Source of the DNA: Zeus faber
Lineage: Eukaryota > Chordata > Actinopteri > Zeiformes > Zeidae
Length of the DNA: 64,000 nt
Direction of reading: 5' to 3'
Assembly (NCBI GenBank): GCA_960531495.1
Contig: OY482850.1
Span: 653,343-717,342, forward strand
Shown: one piece after another, positions 12,434 to 23,406 of the stretch
Position numbering within the stretch: the stretch's first letter is position 1
Layout of the letters: every line of letters starts with the position of its first letter
Notes under the pieces: generated by a model
The model's database searches: none
Seen by the model: the letters and a program-made list of their open reading frames with translations, nothing else
Told to the model about the DNA's origin: nothing
Position numbers and translations under genes: made by a program

Positions 12434-12618
12434 GAAAGCATCATCAGTAACTATGGGTTACCCAGTGACAATTCTTGCCCATCATAGTCTTAGAAATCTT
12501 TGTCTAGGCTAAGAGACTATCATAGGCTCTTAGAGCAGGAAGATGTCACCTTAGTAAGGTGCGTCACGGTAAATTCAGCTGAGAATTTACCAACACCAGG
12601 GGATGGAGAGCCACATGA

Positions 12619-13173
12619 TTGTATTCAGGAAGTAGAGAGATATGCAAAGCTCAGATCAGACTTGCAAGCTCAGATTGGACTGATGGGTCCTGTTATCGAA
12701 TAGAAGACACATTGAGTGCTGGTTATGCAGTAGTCAAAGCCCAGGGAACTGAATTTGTTATTGAGAAAGCAGAAGTAATACCACAACCTGCTTCTGCACA
12801 GCTTGCTGAGCTTGTGGGCCTGACTGAAGCTTGTCTATTGGCCGAAGGCAAGCGAGTGACAATATATATAGATTCGGCATATGCACAAAATGTGTGTCAT
12901 TTATTTGGATCAGTGTGGAAAAATCGAGGATTTAAGAAAACCGATGGTTCTCCGGTACGGCATCATGCCCAAATAATGAAATTGTTGCATGCAATGATGA
13001 AACCAAAGGAAATAGCTGTAGCTAAGTGTGAATCACACAAAATGGACACGTCAAGGGTCACACAAGGTAACAAAGCGGCTGATGAGGCTGCTAAAGCAGT
13101 TACAGGAGCAAACAAAGCAGGCAAGGTTCTCATGAAGTGGACTTGGAAGATAAAATCACGTTCAGAGATGTGA
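12619..13173 (+). pseudogene. ERV-A1 RNase H
   Basis: A frame of about 184 residues shows the RNase H signature in order: Thr-Asp-Gly-Ser, a Glu within Ala-Glu-Leu-Val-Gly, Ile-Asp-Ser-Ala-Tyr, and His followed by Asn-Lys-Ala-Ala-Asp-Glu-Ala. It degrades RNA in RNA:DNA hybrids during reverse transcription. The first Asp block lies just beyond a frameshift relative to the connection domain. The C-terminal end passes into another frame around 13137. Confidence 0.88.
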
Positions 13174-13920
13174 TCGCGATGCAAGAAGCGGCGTCTGCCA
13201 TAGATAAACAATTATGGTTGGACCGAGGGGCCACACAAGATTCTGCTGGTCTGTGGAGAAATCATGAAGGACTGATGGTAGCACCCCCCAGCACTAGGTC
13301 TGATGATTCAGGAAGCACATGGGTTAGCCCATGTTGCAAGGGGGGAGGTAAGGAGAAAAATCACGAAAGAGTATGGTTTTTGGGCACCGTACTTGCTTGA
13401 GCAAATTGATTATGTCATAGGCAGATGCACAATCTGTCTTAAAAATAATGTTTGGAGGGGTGTGTTGAGTCCACCCGGTCACATTCCAACTCCGACAGGT
13501 CCCATGCGTGAGTTGGTTGTGGATTTTGTTGACATGATAAGACCAATAGGAGGTAAAAGATACATGCTAGTCGTCGTGGATAGATTTTCACGGTGGCCTG
13601 AGGCATGTCGAACCAAGCGTAAAGATGCTCCGTCGGTTGCCAAGTTCTTGTGACGTGAGGTCATAAGCAGGTGGGGACTTACAGATCGGATATCCTCAGA
13701 TAATGGGAAAGAGTTTGTGGATGGAGCAGTAAAATTAATTCTGCAAAAATTGGAAATTAAACAACGTTTAGGAGCTGTTTATCATCTGCAAAGCCAAGGA
13801 GTTTGTGAAAAAATGAATGGTTTGCTGAAAAATTGCATTGTTAACATCTGTCAGCATATAGGACTGTATTGAGTAGAGGTGTGTAGTTAGGATCTAACAC
13901 TAGTAGAGAAAGATCTATTC
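13137..13920 (+). pseudogene. ERV-A1 integrase, truncated
   Basis: The 13137-13400 and 13303-13653 frames hold the N-terminal zinc domain (His-Gly-Leu-Ala-His, then Cys-Thr-Ile-Cys) and the start of the catalytic core, with the first Asp in Val-Val-Asp-Phe. A TGA at about 13651 interrupts the core. After it, the second Asp (Ser-Ser-Asp-Asn) and the catalytic Glu are readable up to about 13870, where a further stop ends similarity. Integrase inserts proviral DNA. The C-terminal domain was not found. Confidence 0.85.
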
Positions 13921-14938
13921 TGAATATCTTATTCCGTCATTTACTCAAAGCTATTTTTGACTGAGAAAATGCATGGGCAAAGGGGGGAAAAGGAAAATGT
14001 TAATCATATATTAGAATAATGTTAAAGTATAATGCAAAAGTTAAATTATTATACTGTATTTGATGTTTGTGCAAGATACTGGCTGGTGATTCTTTCTTTC
14101 AGGACCAGTCAGAGGATGGCTGTGTCCAGAGATTCTAACAGCATAATGGACTTGAACACTCAAACATGGACACTCAAAAATGGAGGATGAAAATGGACGG
14201 CGGACCCTGAATGAGGACATCATAATCAGGACTGTCGAGTGAAATATCATTAAAAGTTGATGGTGTTAAAAAAGCAACAGTTCAATACATACATATGTGT
14301 CCTGAATGTTTTTATAAAATTGGAGTTTGTTTACTACAACGTAACCTGTATTATTGATGAATATCCTGTACTCTACGCTAGATATTTTTAGCAAGACATA
14401 TTACTTTGATTTGTTATTGTTTTCTTTGAGTTGTCTGTCGTAGGATGAAGTGAATACATTGGGACCTCAGGTATTTTCTTTTTTGGGGTTTTTGAGGGAC
14501 ATTGGTGCTAGGCAGGGAAAGGTCCACTGGAAGGTCCGATGGGTCGACCAGCCTGACTTTGAACAAATTTTTGATTTATTTCTGAGGCTCTAAATGTATG
14601 CATTTATATGTAACATCCTATACAGTATTCTAAATTCTTCGTCTTTTTCTGTTAATTGCTTTCGAGTACCTTAGGTGGTTGCCTGGGGCAGAGGGACCGT
14701 GAGAGAATTTTCCTGTCTTGATTGATTGATGGATGTTCTAAGAAAAGAAGCTGCCAGATGGGTTTTTCGCTCTCACACTCCACAAATTTGCTGTATTGCT
14801 ACGACTAAGCATGGTCAGAAGGGTATATTATAACCAATTGTGTTTGTTATTAAGTGATTTCTATTAAGCCAATTAACATTGTATGTTCAATTACTCTTCT
14901 CTCTGTCGAGACTTTGTATAGTCTCGAAGGGGGGAATA
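13921..14938 (+). other. ERV-A1 3' internal region, no env, polypurine tract at the end
   Basis: About 1 kb between integrase and the 3' LTR. No env surface or transmembrane frame is recognisable. A pyrimidine-rich run ending in AG near 14101 looks like a splice acceptor but leads into stops. The last bases, AAGGGGGGAATA before the LTR, form the plus-strand polypurine primer. ERV-A3 keeps the same region at 57060-58116. Confidence 0.6.
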
Positions 14939-15398
14939 TGAGGTGTCTGGAAGGTTTGAGGTGAAAAGGTCACTGAGCTCCCAAAGCTGAGATATAGTGC
15001 GGGAATAGTAGTAACGTATGTTATTGTAGATTTATTGCCTCGATGTCATACGAAGAACGAAAACAACAATGGGTCTATTCAGAGGTCCTATGGGAGAGGA
15101 ATTTAGTTGATTCTTCCAGTTCGACCAGAGGAGGAAATGTTTAGATTTATGGCAAGACAGAGGCTGAGCGGGCACCTATGGGTTGGAACCAGATGTGGTA
15201 TGTTATCTCTGTACAGCTTTAAAAGCGAGTGCAGAGCGTCACCTGGCAGGGATTCCATCCGGCTCGAGTCTCTCCCAGGAAGTCCTAGGCAAGTCTGGTT
15301 TGATGCTGGTTTGTGTAATAAAACTATTATTTTAATCAAGTCAGCATGAGCGGTCACTCCTTCATTCTTCAACACATAACACCCATCAAGAAATGACA
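14939..15398 (+). repeat. ERV-A1 3' LTR
   Basis: It starts TGAGGTGTCTGG after the polypurine tract and ends in TGACA just before the TAAC duplication. Compared with the 5' LTR it has about two dozen substitutions and one or two single-base gaps by eye. The TATA box is changed to TTTAAAA; the AATAAA signal is kept. Confidence 0.93.
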
Positions 15399-15439
15399 TA
15401 ACCTCAGACCCAAGGGTTACCCACTTATCCTCTAGTCAC

Positions 15440-16289
15440 TGTATATACACAAAGTACGTGCCAAGCCCCAAAGCTACAATAGAAGGTTTGAAAGCAGCAG
15501 GGGTTTTGATAGAAAATCAGACTTGTTGTAACACCCCTCTGTTGTTAGTGCTGAAGGCGGATAAACAAAATTGGCGGCTAGTGCATGATCTAAGAGCTGT
15601 AAATGATGTCGTAAAGGATCAGCAGGCCGAGGTTCCAAATCCCCACACGCTGTTGACTAATGTCCCCCCAGACGCCAATTACCTAACACTAACTGGTTTG
15701 TGTGGAGTTTTTTTCAGTGTTCCACTGTCACAAGAGAGCCAGCATATATTTGCATTCACGTACAAAGGAAAACAGTAAACATATACACGCATGCCTCAAG
15801 GTTTTAAACACTCACCACATATTTTAAATCAGGTTTTGAAAGCTGACTTAGAGGAACTAGTATTGGAGGGGACACTGATTCAATATGTGGATGATGATAC
15901 TTGTGTGCTCCACAATATTAGAACAGTGTCATAGTGACTCCATGGCTGTGTTGCAAAAAATAGCAGTGTGGCATAAAGTGTCCCAGAAAAAATTACAATA
16001 TTGTCAACCACAGGTAGAATATTTGACCTCGACGATAGCCCATCAAACAAAAGCAAGGAGACAGACGACGTTTTTAGGAATGAAAGGATTCTGTCAGACT
16101 GGATTGAGAATTATGCTACTAAAAACTGCCCCTCTCAGAGAAATAATGAAAAATGCAGGCCAGACTAATTTGCATGCTCGGTTGAAATTGAACTATGATG
16201 CTGTAACGGCTTTTGAAAAGATAAAACAGGAAATGCAGGGTGGTACCACGTGGCTAATCGTAGTCAAAACTATGCTTTCGCCATTCTGA
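15440..16289 (+). pseudogene. ERV-B reverse transcriptase, broken
   Basis: Two main frames (15458-15778 and 15885-16289) with a short gap between. The first contains the fingers and early palm, with Val-His-Asp-Leu-Arg and Phe-Ser-Val-Pro-Leu motifs. The Tyr-Val-Asp-Asp active site lies near 15884-15895 and is intact, but a frameshift follows at once. The thumb and connection are poor. It is recognisably related to the ERV-A RT but clearly diverged, supporting a separate family. Confidence 0.85.
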
Positions 16290-16625
16290 TGCAAGAACCA
16301 TGCAGTAGCCCAGGGCTACCCTCCATGATATCAGGGCCTAGCTGCCGTACAGTATGTATACAAAAAAAGGGTCAACGATTACAATGGGATATCTGGTAAT
16401 GATATACACCCATCACAAAGTGACAGAGATGATAGAACAGGGAAAGTTTGTGCTAACTAATACTAGCCTTTTGGAACATATAACTTTTCTAACATAACCA
16501 GATGTCACATTAAAAAGATGCTCCACAGTAAATGCAGCCGAGAGAGCCCCTCATGACTACGAGGGCACACCACAAGAGTTTGTGGGAGATTCACTTATAT
16601 ACACACTAAACTAAGACCGGATCTT
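16290..16625 (+). other. ERV-B RT connection remnant
   Basis: Stretches resemble the RT connection region found at 12300-12600 in ERV-A1, but are broken by stops in every frame. No separate gene. Confidence 0.4.
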
Positions 16626-17730
16626 ATGTCCACCACAATAATAAATGCAGACGATGAGCTGTTTGTGGATGGATCATGCTTCAAGGATCACATTGGTAAC
16701 CACGCCGGGTTTGCCGTGGAGAATAAAAAAGCAAGGATATTGGATTCCATATCTTCAATGGGAGATGCGCATCTGGCTGAATGTGAAGTATGTGCCCAAA
16801 ACAACGTGCGAAAAAGCATCACTACACCATTAGGACATATTCCAACACCAGAAGGACCTTTTAGACACTTATTGATGGATTATGTGGATGATTAAAAAGG
16901 TCAATGGTAAAAGGTCTATGCTGGTGATAGTAGACAGATTCAGTAGATGGGTGGAAGCTGTTCCATCAGCAGACTTAGGAGCAGGGACAGTGATTAAGTT
17001 CCTGACTAGAGAAGTAATACCTAGATTTGGTATTCCAACAGAGATCAGCTCAGATAATGAATCATCATTCATGCAGAAGGCAGTGAAAGAAGTAATGCAG
17101 CACCTGAGAATAAAGCAAAGGCTTAGATGTGTGTATCACCCACAATCACAGGGGAGGGTTGAGGGAGTGAATGGCACGCTTAAGATGAAAATAAACAAAA
17201 TATGTGCAAGCATGAAATTAAACTGGGTGGATGCACTACTGCTAGCACTAATGAGCTACCTCATGCAAACTAACCGAGCAACACATCTAACCCTGCATGA
17301 AATGCTTACGGGTCGACAAATGCCTGTACCTGTGTTACGTGGACCACATGAAGATCCACCGTTAGAACAATTGCAAATGGAATTAAGAGAATATATTAGA
17401 CAACTAACTGCAATAGATAAAGTGATATACCAACAGGAAAATAATTGAGTTCCAGAGCCGGAAAAGGAGCCACCAAGGGGGGTGGAACCTGGAGACAGTG
17501 TCTACCTGAGAATCTTTTGGAGACGGTGGAACGAACCAAGGAGGGAGGGCCCCTATACAGTGGTTAGAGCAACGGCAACTGCTATTCAGGTAGAGGGAAG
17601 CACCACATGGTATCATCGTAACCATTGTACTAAGGTACCGCGAGGGGACATTAGACCAGACCATGAGAAAGAACCAGACTTGCATCATGGGGCATTCGCG
17701 GACGGGGAGCCCCCCGGGGATCCCAGGTAA
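16626..17730 (+). pseudogene. ERV-B RNase H fragment fused to integrase
   Basis: The frame 16626-16895 begins with the RNase H entry (Val-Asp-Gly-Ser) and then jumps to the end of the integrase zinc domain (Cys-Glu-Val-Cys), so most of RNase H and the His pair are deleted. The core follows in 16882-17448 with all three acidic positions readable: Asp near the start, Ser-Ser-Asp-Asn, and Glu in a Gly-Arg-Val-Glu-Gly context. A stop at 17446 is followed by a frame (to 17730) like the retroviral integrase C-terminal domain, with Pro-Gly-Asp-Ser-Val-Tyr and Trp-Tyr-His motifs. Its core is the longest unbroken integrase core among the four proviruses. Confidence 0.85.
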
Positions 17731-17839
17731 ACTGCGGATGGAGAGCCCCCGGAGGAACCCGCAGAAGAGGGGCCTCAGGGGTTAAAACTCTGTTTCCAGA
17801 CTCTTGGTTACTCGGGTTGCTGTTGATCAGCTGTGAACC

Positions 17840-18300
17840 ATGGCCAATACTGCTTGCTCAAGGGACTAAAGTGAAAGAGGCCAGAATGGCCACCACTGAC
17901 AATTTTGATGACATCCTGGCCTAACAACGAAATGTCACAAAAGGAAGGTAGCTATGAGACATATGGTAGCATAATACAACCAGAAAAGGTTTGGTTTGTC
18001 AAATGTTTGGTGAGCAATGTTATATATTTATCCTCAATAGCACTTCACTTGAAGGGAGTTTTACTCTTGCCATGAATAAACTCAAGAATTTGAAAAGAGA
18101 AGTTACAGCTGTCAGCCCACGCATGGGATTGGTTAGAGGGTAGCAAAGGAAGTATGGGAGCCATGCTGAGGAAAATAGGGATAGCGACAGGAATAGGACT
18201 TGTTCGTTGAAATCTTCTGTTGTTTGCTTCCAGTACTGACAGCATTTATTACTAAAGTGCTGATTGGTCAGACATCCGTCCAGGCTGCAGGTAGGCAGGC
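17840..18300 (+). pseudogene. ERV-B possible env transmembrane remnant
   Basis: After integrase, short frames include, near 18113-18205, a run of about 28 residues with paired Trp and Leu followed by a Gly-Ile-rich hydrophobic stretch. In position and composition this fits the membrane-proximal part of a retroviral transmembrane subunit. Stops surround it, and no surface subunit, furin site or immunosuppressive-type motif can be read. The call is tentative. Confidence 0.35.
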
Positions 18301-18905
18301 AGTGGTTGACATCATTCACTGTGAGAAGGCTGTACCGTAGTTGGCAAACCAGGAGAGTATATCACAACTGCTGGTCTCCCCTGTAGTGAACATGGAGGAC
18401 CCCTCGACTGCCCATAGTAATCCTGCTTGTGTATGGCCCATTCGGAGCCAATGCTGAACCAGCATGCTGAGCCCACGCACTGATGGTTCTGCATATCAAC
18501 GGCTGGGAAGCAACCATTTAGAGGATGCCCCACTGCCCCAGCCCGGCACTGCAGTTGCCTGGTGTTCTTAGGGCTGGAAAGGATGGTGGAAGAGCTGTGT
18601 ACAAAACTGCACAGCTAAAGAAGAAAGAAGACATGCATGAATGTGTTTGTGTGATTTTCAGTGTAGTGTGAAGGTCTAGATTTGATAATGTTTTTCTGTT
18701 TATACCACAGAAAATATGGTTTTGCATAATGTTATCCATTATGTATATTGAGTGGAAATAGTTTTTTTCTGATAATCATATATAACCATGTATGATAATG
18801 TTTGCAATGCATATAAGCACATAGCCCCTAATAGCTATGGGAGTTGTTTATTCAATTGCTTACTTTAATTTTGTGTTTGGGGATTTGTAGCCCCAAAGGG
18901 GGATA
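18301..18905 (+). other. ERV-B 3' internal region and polypurine tract
   Basis: No coding frame. The final bases CCCCAAAGGGGGATA (18892-18905) form a polypurine tract directly before an LTR-like TG. Confidence 0.55.
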
Positions 18906-19293
18906 TGTAGTATATTTTTTAAGCTTATTTTAAGGGAATCACTGATTACGTAAACATGTTTTTGTGTTGAGTATGCCACAATTAGAAGCAGATGGAAGGC
19001 AGGAAGGGGTCTCCTTCCATCATTCACCTGTAGACAAGGAAGGCAGAGATTGGGGAATCAAATCAACCTCTTGAAATATATGTTTGCATGAAGACAAGAA
19101 ACAACATATTTAGATAGAATATGAGTATGATATGACTAATTTGACTAAATAAGAGCGAATTAATATCTCAACAGAGAGGCCTCTGAAAAGCCAGAGGGGC
19201 TGGGGGCCCACTTTGAGTGACCTGTGCCCTGTCTCAGAGGGAGAGTAGGCTCCTAAGTAATGATCTGCATATAGTGGTAAGCTCAGAAAATGG
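18906..19293 (+). repeat. ERV-B 3' LTR, 5' portion only
   Basis: Starts TGTAGTATATTTTTT directly after the polypurine tract, as an LTR should. The terminal sequence seen at bases 1-10 is not found in it, so it is probably truncated where GC-rich sequence begins near 19295. The matching 5' LTR is outside the window and cannot be compared. Confidence 0.5.
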
Positions 19294-19299
19294 GAAGAC

Positions 19300-21123
19300 A
19301 AGGAGGAGCCAGGTGCTCCTGGGGAGTACCTAGAGCTGGCGTCCGTGTGTTGGTTTGGGGTGTGGTTGCGGTTTGGGGCTCGGGTTGGGGGCAGGGGTTA
19401 CTGGTCGCGGGTTTGGGTCTCGGCCCCGTGGTCGGTGGGACAGCAGGCCGCTGGGGTCGCCCGCCCCGTGGGTGGGGTGGGCACTGGTTTGGCGTTCCGT
19501 CTGGTCCTGTCAACTGGGGTGCTGAACCTGGCTGGGTGTGCTTGGCGCGGGTCTCACCATGTGGCCTCCTTAGGTGGAGGGCAGTCTCCTGTCGTCAGAC
19601 TGAGCTGCCGGGGTACCTGTGGTCTGTGGGTGGGCAGTTGCTATCTTGCCTGTCACGCTCCTGCACCAGCGTGCTTCTTGTCCGTCCCGAAATTTTAATC
19701 CCACTCATATTAGCTTAGAACACATACACTCGCACACCAATCCCCCTCTGAACAACACTCCACCAGACCAGGGTCTGTGGGGCAGAAGGGGGGGTAATTC
19801 AGATTCGACTTGCCTGGAGGATTTCGGACCCCCAACCCCGCAATTTTAACTACAATAGGCAAAAGCACACGTTGAGCACTGGGGTTTTTCGGGGTGGTCA
19901 GTCGCTAGCGGGTCAGTGAGGGGGCATGGTTGACAGGGGAGTTCTGGCAGCTTGCGCCTGGTGGCTTAAGGTTTGCTGCGACCTGGCGGAGCTGCGGAGA
20001 GCGCTGCCGGGTGCCTTCCGGGGCTCCTGACCGGGGCTTGCTCCTGCTGTGCGGCTTCACTGCGGCAGGTTCCCCGGGTGCTGGGGGTGGTGGAGGGCCC
20101 ATACATCTGGCGGACTACTGGCATCAGCAGGGTGGGGGAGGCTAACTTCAAGGTGCCCTGCGCTGAGCTATGCTAAGTGGATGGGCCATTGGCGCTCATG
20201 CCGGGTGGGGCGTCTGGTCGGCTGCGGTGGGGCGGGCCTCGCCCTTGCGCGGGGCGTGGGTGGGCATGGGTGTCCCGCCGGCTCACAGGCGGGGCGGGTG
20301 GTTTGGGCGGGGTGTCTGTCTGTGCCTGGCGCCCGTGGCCCAGTTCCTGTGCCTGCGGCTGCGTCTTGTGCCTGCACCTGGGGGTTGGTTTTATGTGTGC
20401 GCCCATGGGGTGCGGGGTCTCCTCGTGCTCCCGGGGACTGGGTTATGCTATGGGCCGGGCGTGTCGGTTGCTCCACGACCTTCTGGCTTCTCTGGAGGCT
20501 GGGGGGTCTTCTGTGGCCGCAGGGCGGGGTGCTCAGGGCTTTCCTGCAGCTATAGGGTGTCTAAGTGGCTGTGGAGCTCGGGGGGCTTCGGGGCCCTTTC
20601 CGCTGCTTGGAGGCGCCACGACATAGTACCGACCTTCTACACCAGTACCAATTCGGATTAATCATGTACTCACCGGTGGACACCTTACACACACAGTAAC
20701 ACGCATACACACACACAAATACAGGCAGCCCCATCACACACATACTCATGCACACACCACCACACCTGCTTCGAGCGCACCCCAGCACCCTCCTGGTTGC
20801 ATTCCTCCCCTTTCCTCCCTCATTTACTGCCATAACTATGACAGGAAGAGGCCATGTGACCAGTTGTAGTTCCAGTTTTCCTGGATTGAATTAACTGTTT
20901 CTCAATACATGTTATCGTCCAATGGTTGTGGTGGTTCTCTGTAACTAAAAACTGTGCTCTTGTCATCCTACAGGTCATCCATCGGACAGAGTTATTGCAG
21001 CAGTTTTTGATGATTTAAGAATTAATAAAGAGTTGCATTGCAGGTTGAGAACTTGTACTCCACCTGCAGACTAACTCTGTCCTGGATGCAATGGCATACA
21101 AATACTGTGTTGTATGCCCAGCA
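19300..21123 (+). repeat. GCR copy 1, unclassified GC-rich composite repeat
   Basis: The part 19945-20640 is GC-rich and recurs at 27535-28190 and 48300-48660. It is followed by a CA-rich segment, a conserved block with CCAGTTGTAGTTCCAGTTTT (about 20860) and a terminal block with TTATTGCAGCAG and AATAAAGAGTTGCATTGCAG (to about 21050). The terminal block carries a polyadenylation-like AATAAA. The stretch 19300-19944 is also GC-rich but was seen only here. Long frames on both strands are due to base composition and do not agree between copies. I do not recognise the family; a DNA transposon arm or a non-coding retroposon are both possible. Confidence 0.6.
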
Positions 21124-21903
21124 TGCTGACAGCACAGATTTAAAAAAAAAGGAACAAAAAAAAACAGTAAGAATATACATGTTTTATAAAAGTGGAATTA
21201 TTTTCAAGTTTAAAAGTACGGACAACCCAACAAAATGTAGAGTCTATCAATATTATGAGTCTCAGAAAATCTGAAATCTGAAAATCAGTCACCAACCTCA
21301 ACGGACTTCACCACGTCATCGACTTCTTCCGTTGTAACAACAACGGACGTAGTCGGCCTCCTCCGGTGGTTCTTGAAAATATTCAGTTTCATTGTCACAT
21401 TAAGTTTGAAATCCGCTGTTTGAAATGTTCTCCAAGTCTGGAGTAATATCAGATTCAGCATCGCTGTTGTTCCCCGCATTGCCGTCGGAGAACTGACTAT
21501 CATCGCGGAAAATGAAGTCCAGTACGCGCTGCTAACACTGAATTGAATGTATTGCACTGGTCGGATTAAGGTCCGAAATATGATTCAGAACTTCCTCCAC
21601 CTGCTTCGCGTAATCCATAACGACGCGGAGAAGAAAGTTTTCACAGACAAGTGAAACCGAAACACCCCCATGTTGCGCTTTAACCGTCTGTTTATGGAAG
21701 TGACGTAGGTGCGTAACGCGAAGGGTTTTTCTTCTTTGCGGTTTTACAATAATGGCTCTGTTTAAAAGTATTAAGATTTAAAGGTTGAATTCTATCAAAA
21801 CGGATTCACATTGTGACTTCATATCACATGGAATATGGAGGAATAATCTCTATCTGGACACTCGCTTTAAAGGAAACCATCGATCTATGTGATGATGATC
21901 TGT
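21124..21903. other. Core between inverted GCR copies
   Basis: About 780 bases enclosed by inverted repeats (20941-21123 against 21904-22085). On the minus strand an ATG at about 21618 opens a 28-codon Asp/Glu-containing frame that stops and is followed by another 90-codon frame (21557-21285). The flank around 21660-21730 is CpG-containing with a TGACGTAG motif, like a promoter-proximal region. No known domain is recognisable. It could be the first exon region of a DNA transposon of which the inverted copies are arms. Confidence 0.4.
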
Positions 21904-22092
21904 CATATACAACACAGTATTTGTATGCCATTGCATCCAGGACAGACAGTTAGTCTGCAAGTGGAGTTGAAGTTCTCAACCTGCAATGCAACGTAAGTCT
22001 TTATTAATTCTTAAATCATCAAGAACTGCTGCAATAACTCTGTCCTGTGGATGACCTGTAGAATGACAGTTTTTTTGTTACAGAGAACCACC

Positions 22093-22160
22093 CACCACCA
22101 ACCCCCCTCCAAAGAGGGGGGTTGGTGGTGACCAACCCCCCTCTTTGGAGGGGGGTTGGT
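22093..22160. repeat. Double perfect hairpin inside GCR copy 4
   Basis: A 17-bp perfect stem with a CAAA loop (22093-22130) is followed directly by a 13-bp perfect stem with a TTTG loop (22131-22160). The second is the inverse of the first, so the whole is also one palindrome. Runs of six G on each strand add quadruplex potential. GCR copy 3 has only one such segment (about 49094-49116). Confidence 0.9.
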
Positions 22161-22498
22161 GGTGGGTGGTGGTGGTTGGTGGTGGTTCATGTTTGGGTCC
22201 ATAAACAAATGATCACTACTCCAAGAGTGGGAGAACCACCACGGGTGAGACAAATAAACATGGAAACAAACAACATTTACACAAAAACATAAACACTGGG
22301 GGACAACGTTTCAATGTATTGAAGAACAGTGAATTAGGTCCAGGAAAACTGGAACTACAACTGGTCATGTGGCCTCTTCCTGTCATAATCATGGCAGGAA
22401 ATGAAAGAGGAAAGGAGAGGAATGCAACCAGGAGGGTGCTGGGGTGCACTCAAAGCAGGTGTGGTGGTGTGTGCATGTGTGATGGGACCACCTGTATA

Positions 22499-22502
<4 letters not shown>

Positions 22503-22536
<34 letters not shown>
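22503..22536 (+). repeat. (TG)17 microsatellite
   Basis: Uninterrupted TG array in the position where GCR copies 1 and 3 hold CA-rich or ACGC/ATAC arrays on the opposite strand. Confidence 0.95.
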
Positions 22537-22537
<1 letters not shown>

Positions 22538-22600
22538 CCCCGCCGAACTCCGCAGCCCTGTAGACGCCCTACGACTACAGGAAAGCCCAGAGTATTCTCC

Positions 22601-23406
22601 ACTTTCAAATGATGCAAAAAAAGGTTGAAAGCCGTCAAATGACCCTAAAGTGGTGGGTCACAAATGCATGTATTCCTCTCTTTCTCCCTTCACACAGATC
22701 CCTTGGACCAATAGTGTATGTTGACCAACTTGTCTTGTTAGCTTCCTCTTAACATATTTTTCCTCAGTAACACCTGTCGACTGTCCACTCAGCATTTGAC
22801 ATGGCGCGCACTTCCCTTTGACCTGACTCTGATCTTTGTCCTCAGCCCTGTTCCCCTGTAAACTAAAATGTCGGTGCCATCTATCTAAAAATCACACAGC
22901 AGATATATTTTTATGAGTATCTCAACTCAAGAGTCCTGCCCTCTCTGAGCAGAAAAAAAAAGTTCCTTGCCAAAGGCCCAAGCGATCTGCATTCGAACTG
23001 TGTGTGCAACTGTGTTACCATGGAAATGTATCACAAGCATGAGTGCTGACCTACTCTACTCTACAATACTGCATAGACCCACAACGTATAATATACACTC
23101 CATAAACTATGGGTTACGTTGAAAACTAGGACCCAGCAGAGACTGCTAATAACAAATATTTCTCACTTATCTGACTGAAATATAATATATGGGGGGTCTG
23201 TGGCCTCCATACAACTTTACATGCTTACAATCCTTATAAGTTTATCATGTCCCAAGGTTGCCATGACTACGATTTTACATTTACATTTATTAGTTTAGCA
23301 GACAGTCCAAAGAGGCTTGAAAGAATCAACGCATACATTGACCCTCTGAGCAACCTTGAATTTAAGTGCTTGAGTACCTGTTTCTAAATTCGACCACATA
23401 CAAGTG
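22601..23406. other. No gene seen
   Basis: AT-rich sequence without a supported frame. Bases 23272-23325 weakly resemble the 3' end of the SINE family found at 44253, 50301 and 59408 (TTTAGCAGAC core), so a decayed SINE end is possible. Confidence 0.4.

Larger units (their letters stand above)
2730..15398 (+). mobile_element. ERV-A1: LTR-flanked endogenous retrovirus carrying a nested LINE
   Basis: Two LTRs (2730-3187 and 14939-15398) bound an internal region with leader, gag with one zinc knuckle, pol and a polypurine tract. The provirus is flanked by TAAC at 2726-2729 and 15399-15402; a 4-bp duplication is typical of gammaretrovirus-like integration. The LTRs differ at roughly two dozen of about 460 positions by eye, so insertion was not recent. 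A LINE occupies 8131-11455. Stops and frameshifts interrupt gag and pol, capsid and the protease active site are missing, and no env is recognisable. The closest named group is class I (gamma/epsilon-like); exact placement needs a tree. Confidence 0.92.
21904..22600 (-). repeat. GCR copy 4, inverted relative to copy 1
   Basis: Read on the minus strand this repeats the terminal block, the CCAGTTGTAGTTCCAGTTTT block and the end of the GC-rich part of copy 1, in the same order. Most of the GC-rich part is missing and the CA segment is a (TG)17 array here (22503-22536). With copy 1 it makes a large inverted repeat. Confidence 0.7.

Noticed and set aside
14041..14250. env gene of ERV-A1 after a splice acceptor-like site
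   Set aside because: All frames are stopped within tens of codons and no env motif is visible.
20049..20661. Long Gly/Pro/Arg/Trp-rich open frames in GCR copies
   Set aside because: They occur in all frames because of high GC, do not agree between copies and show no known domain.
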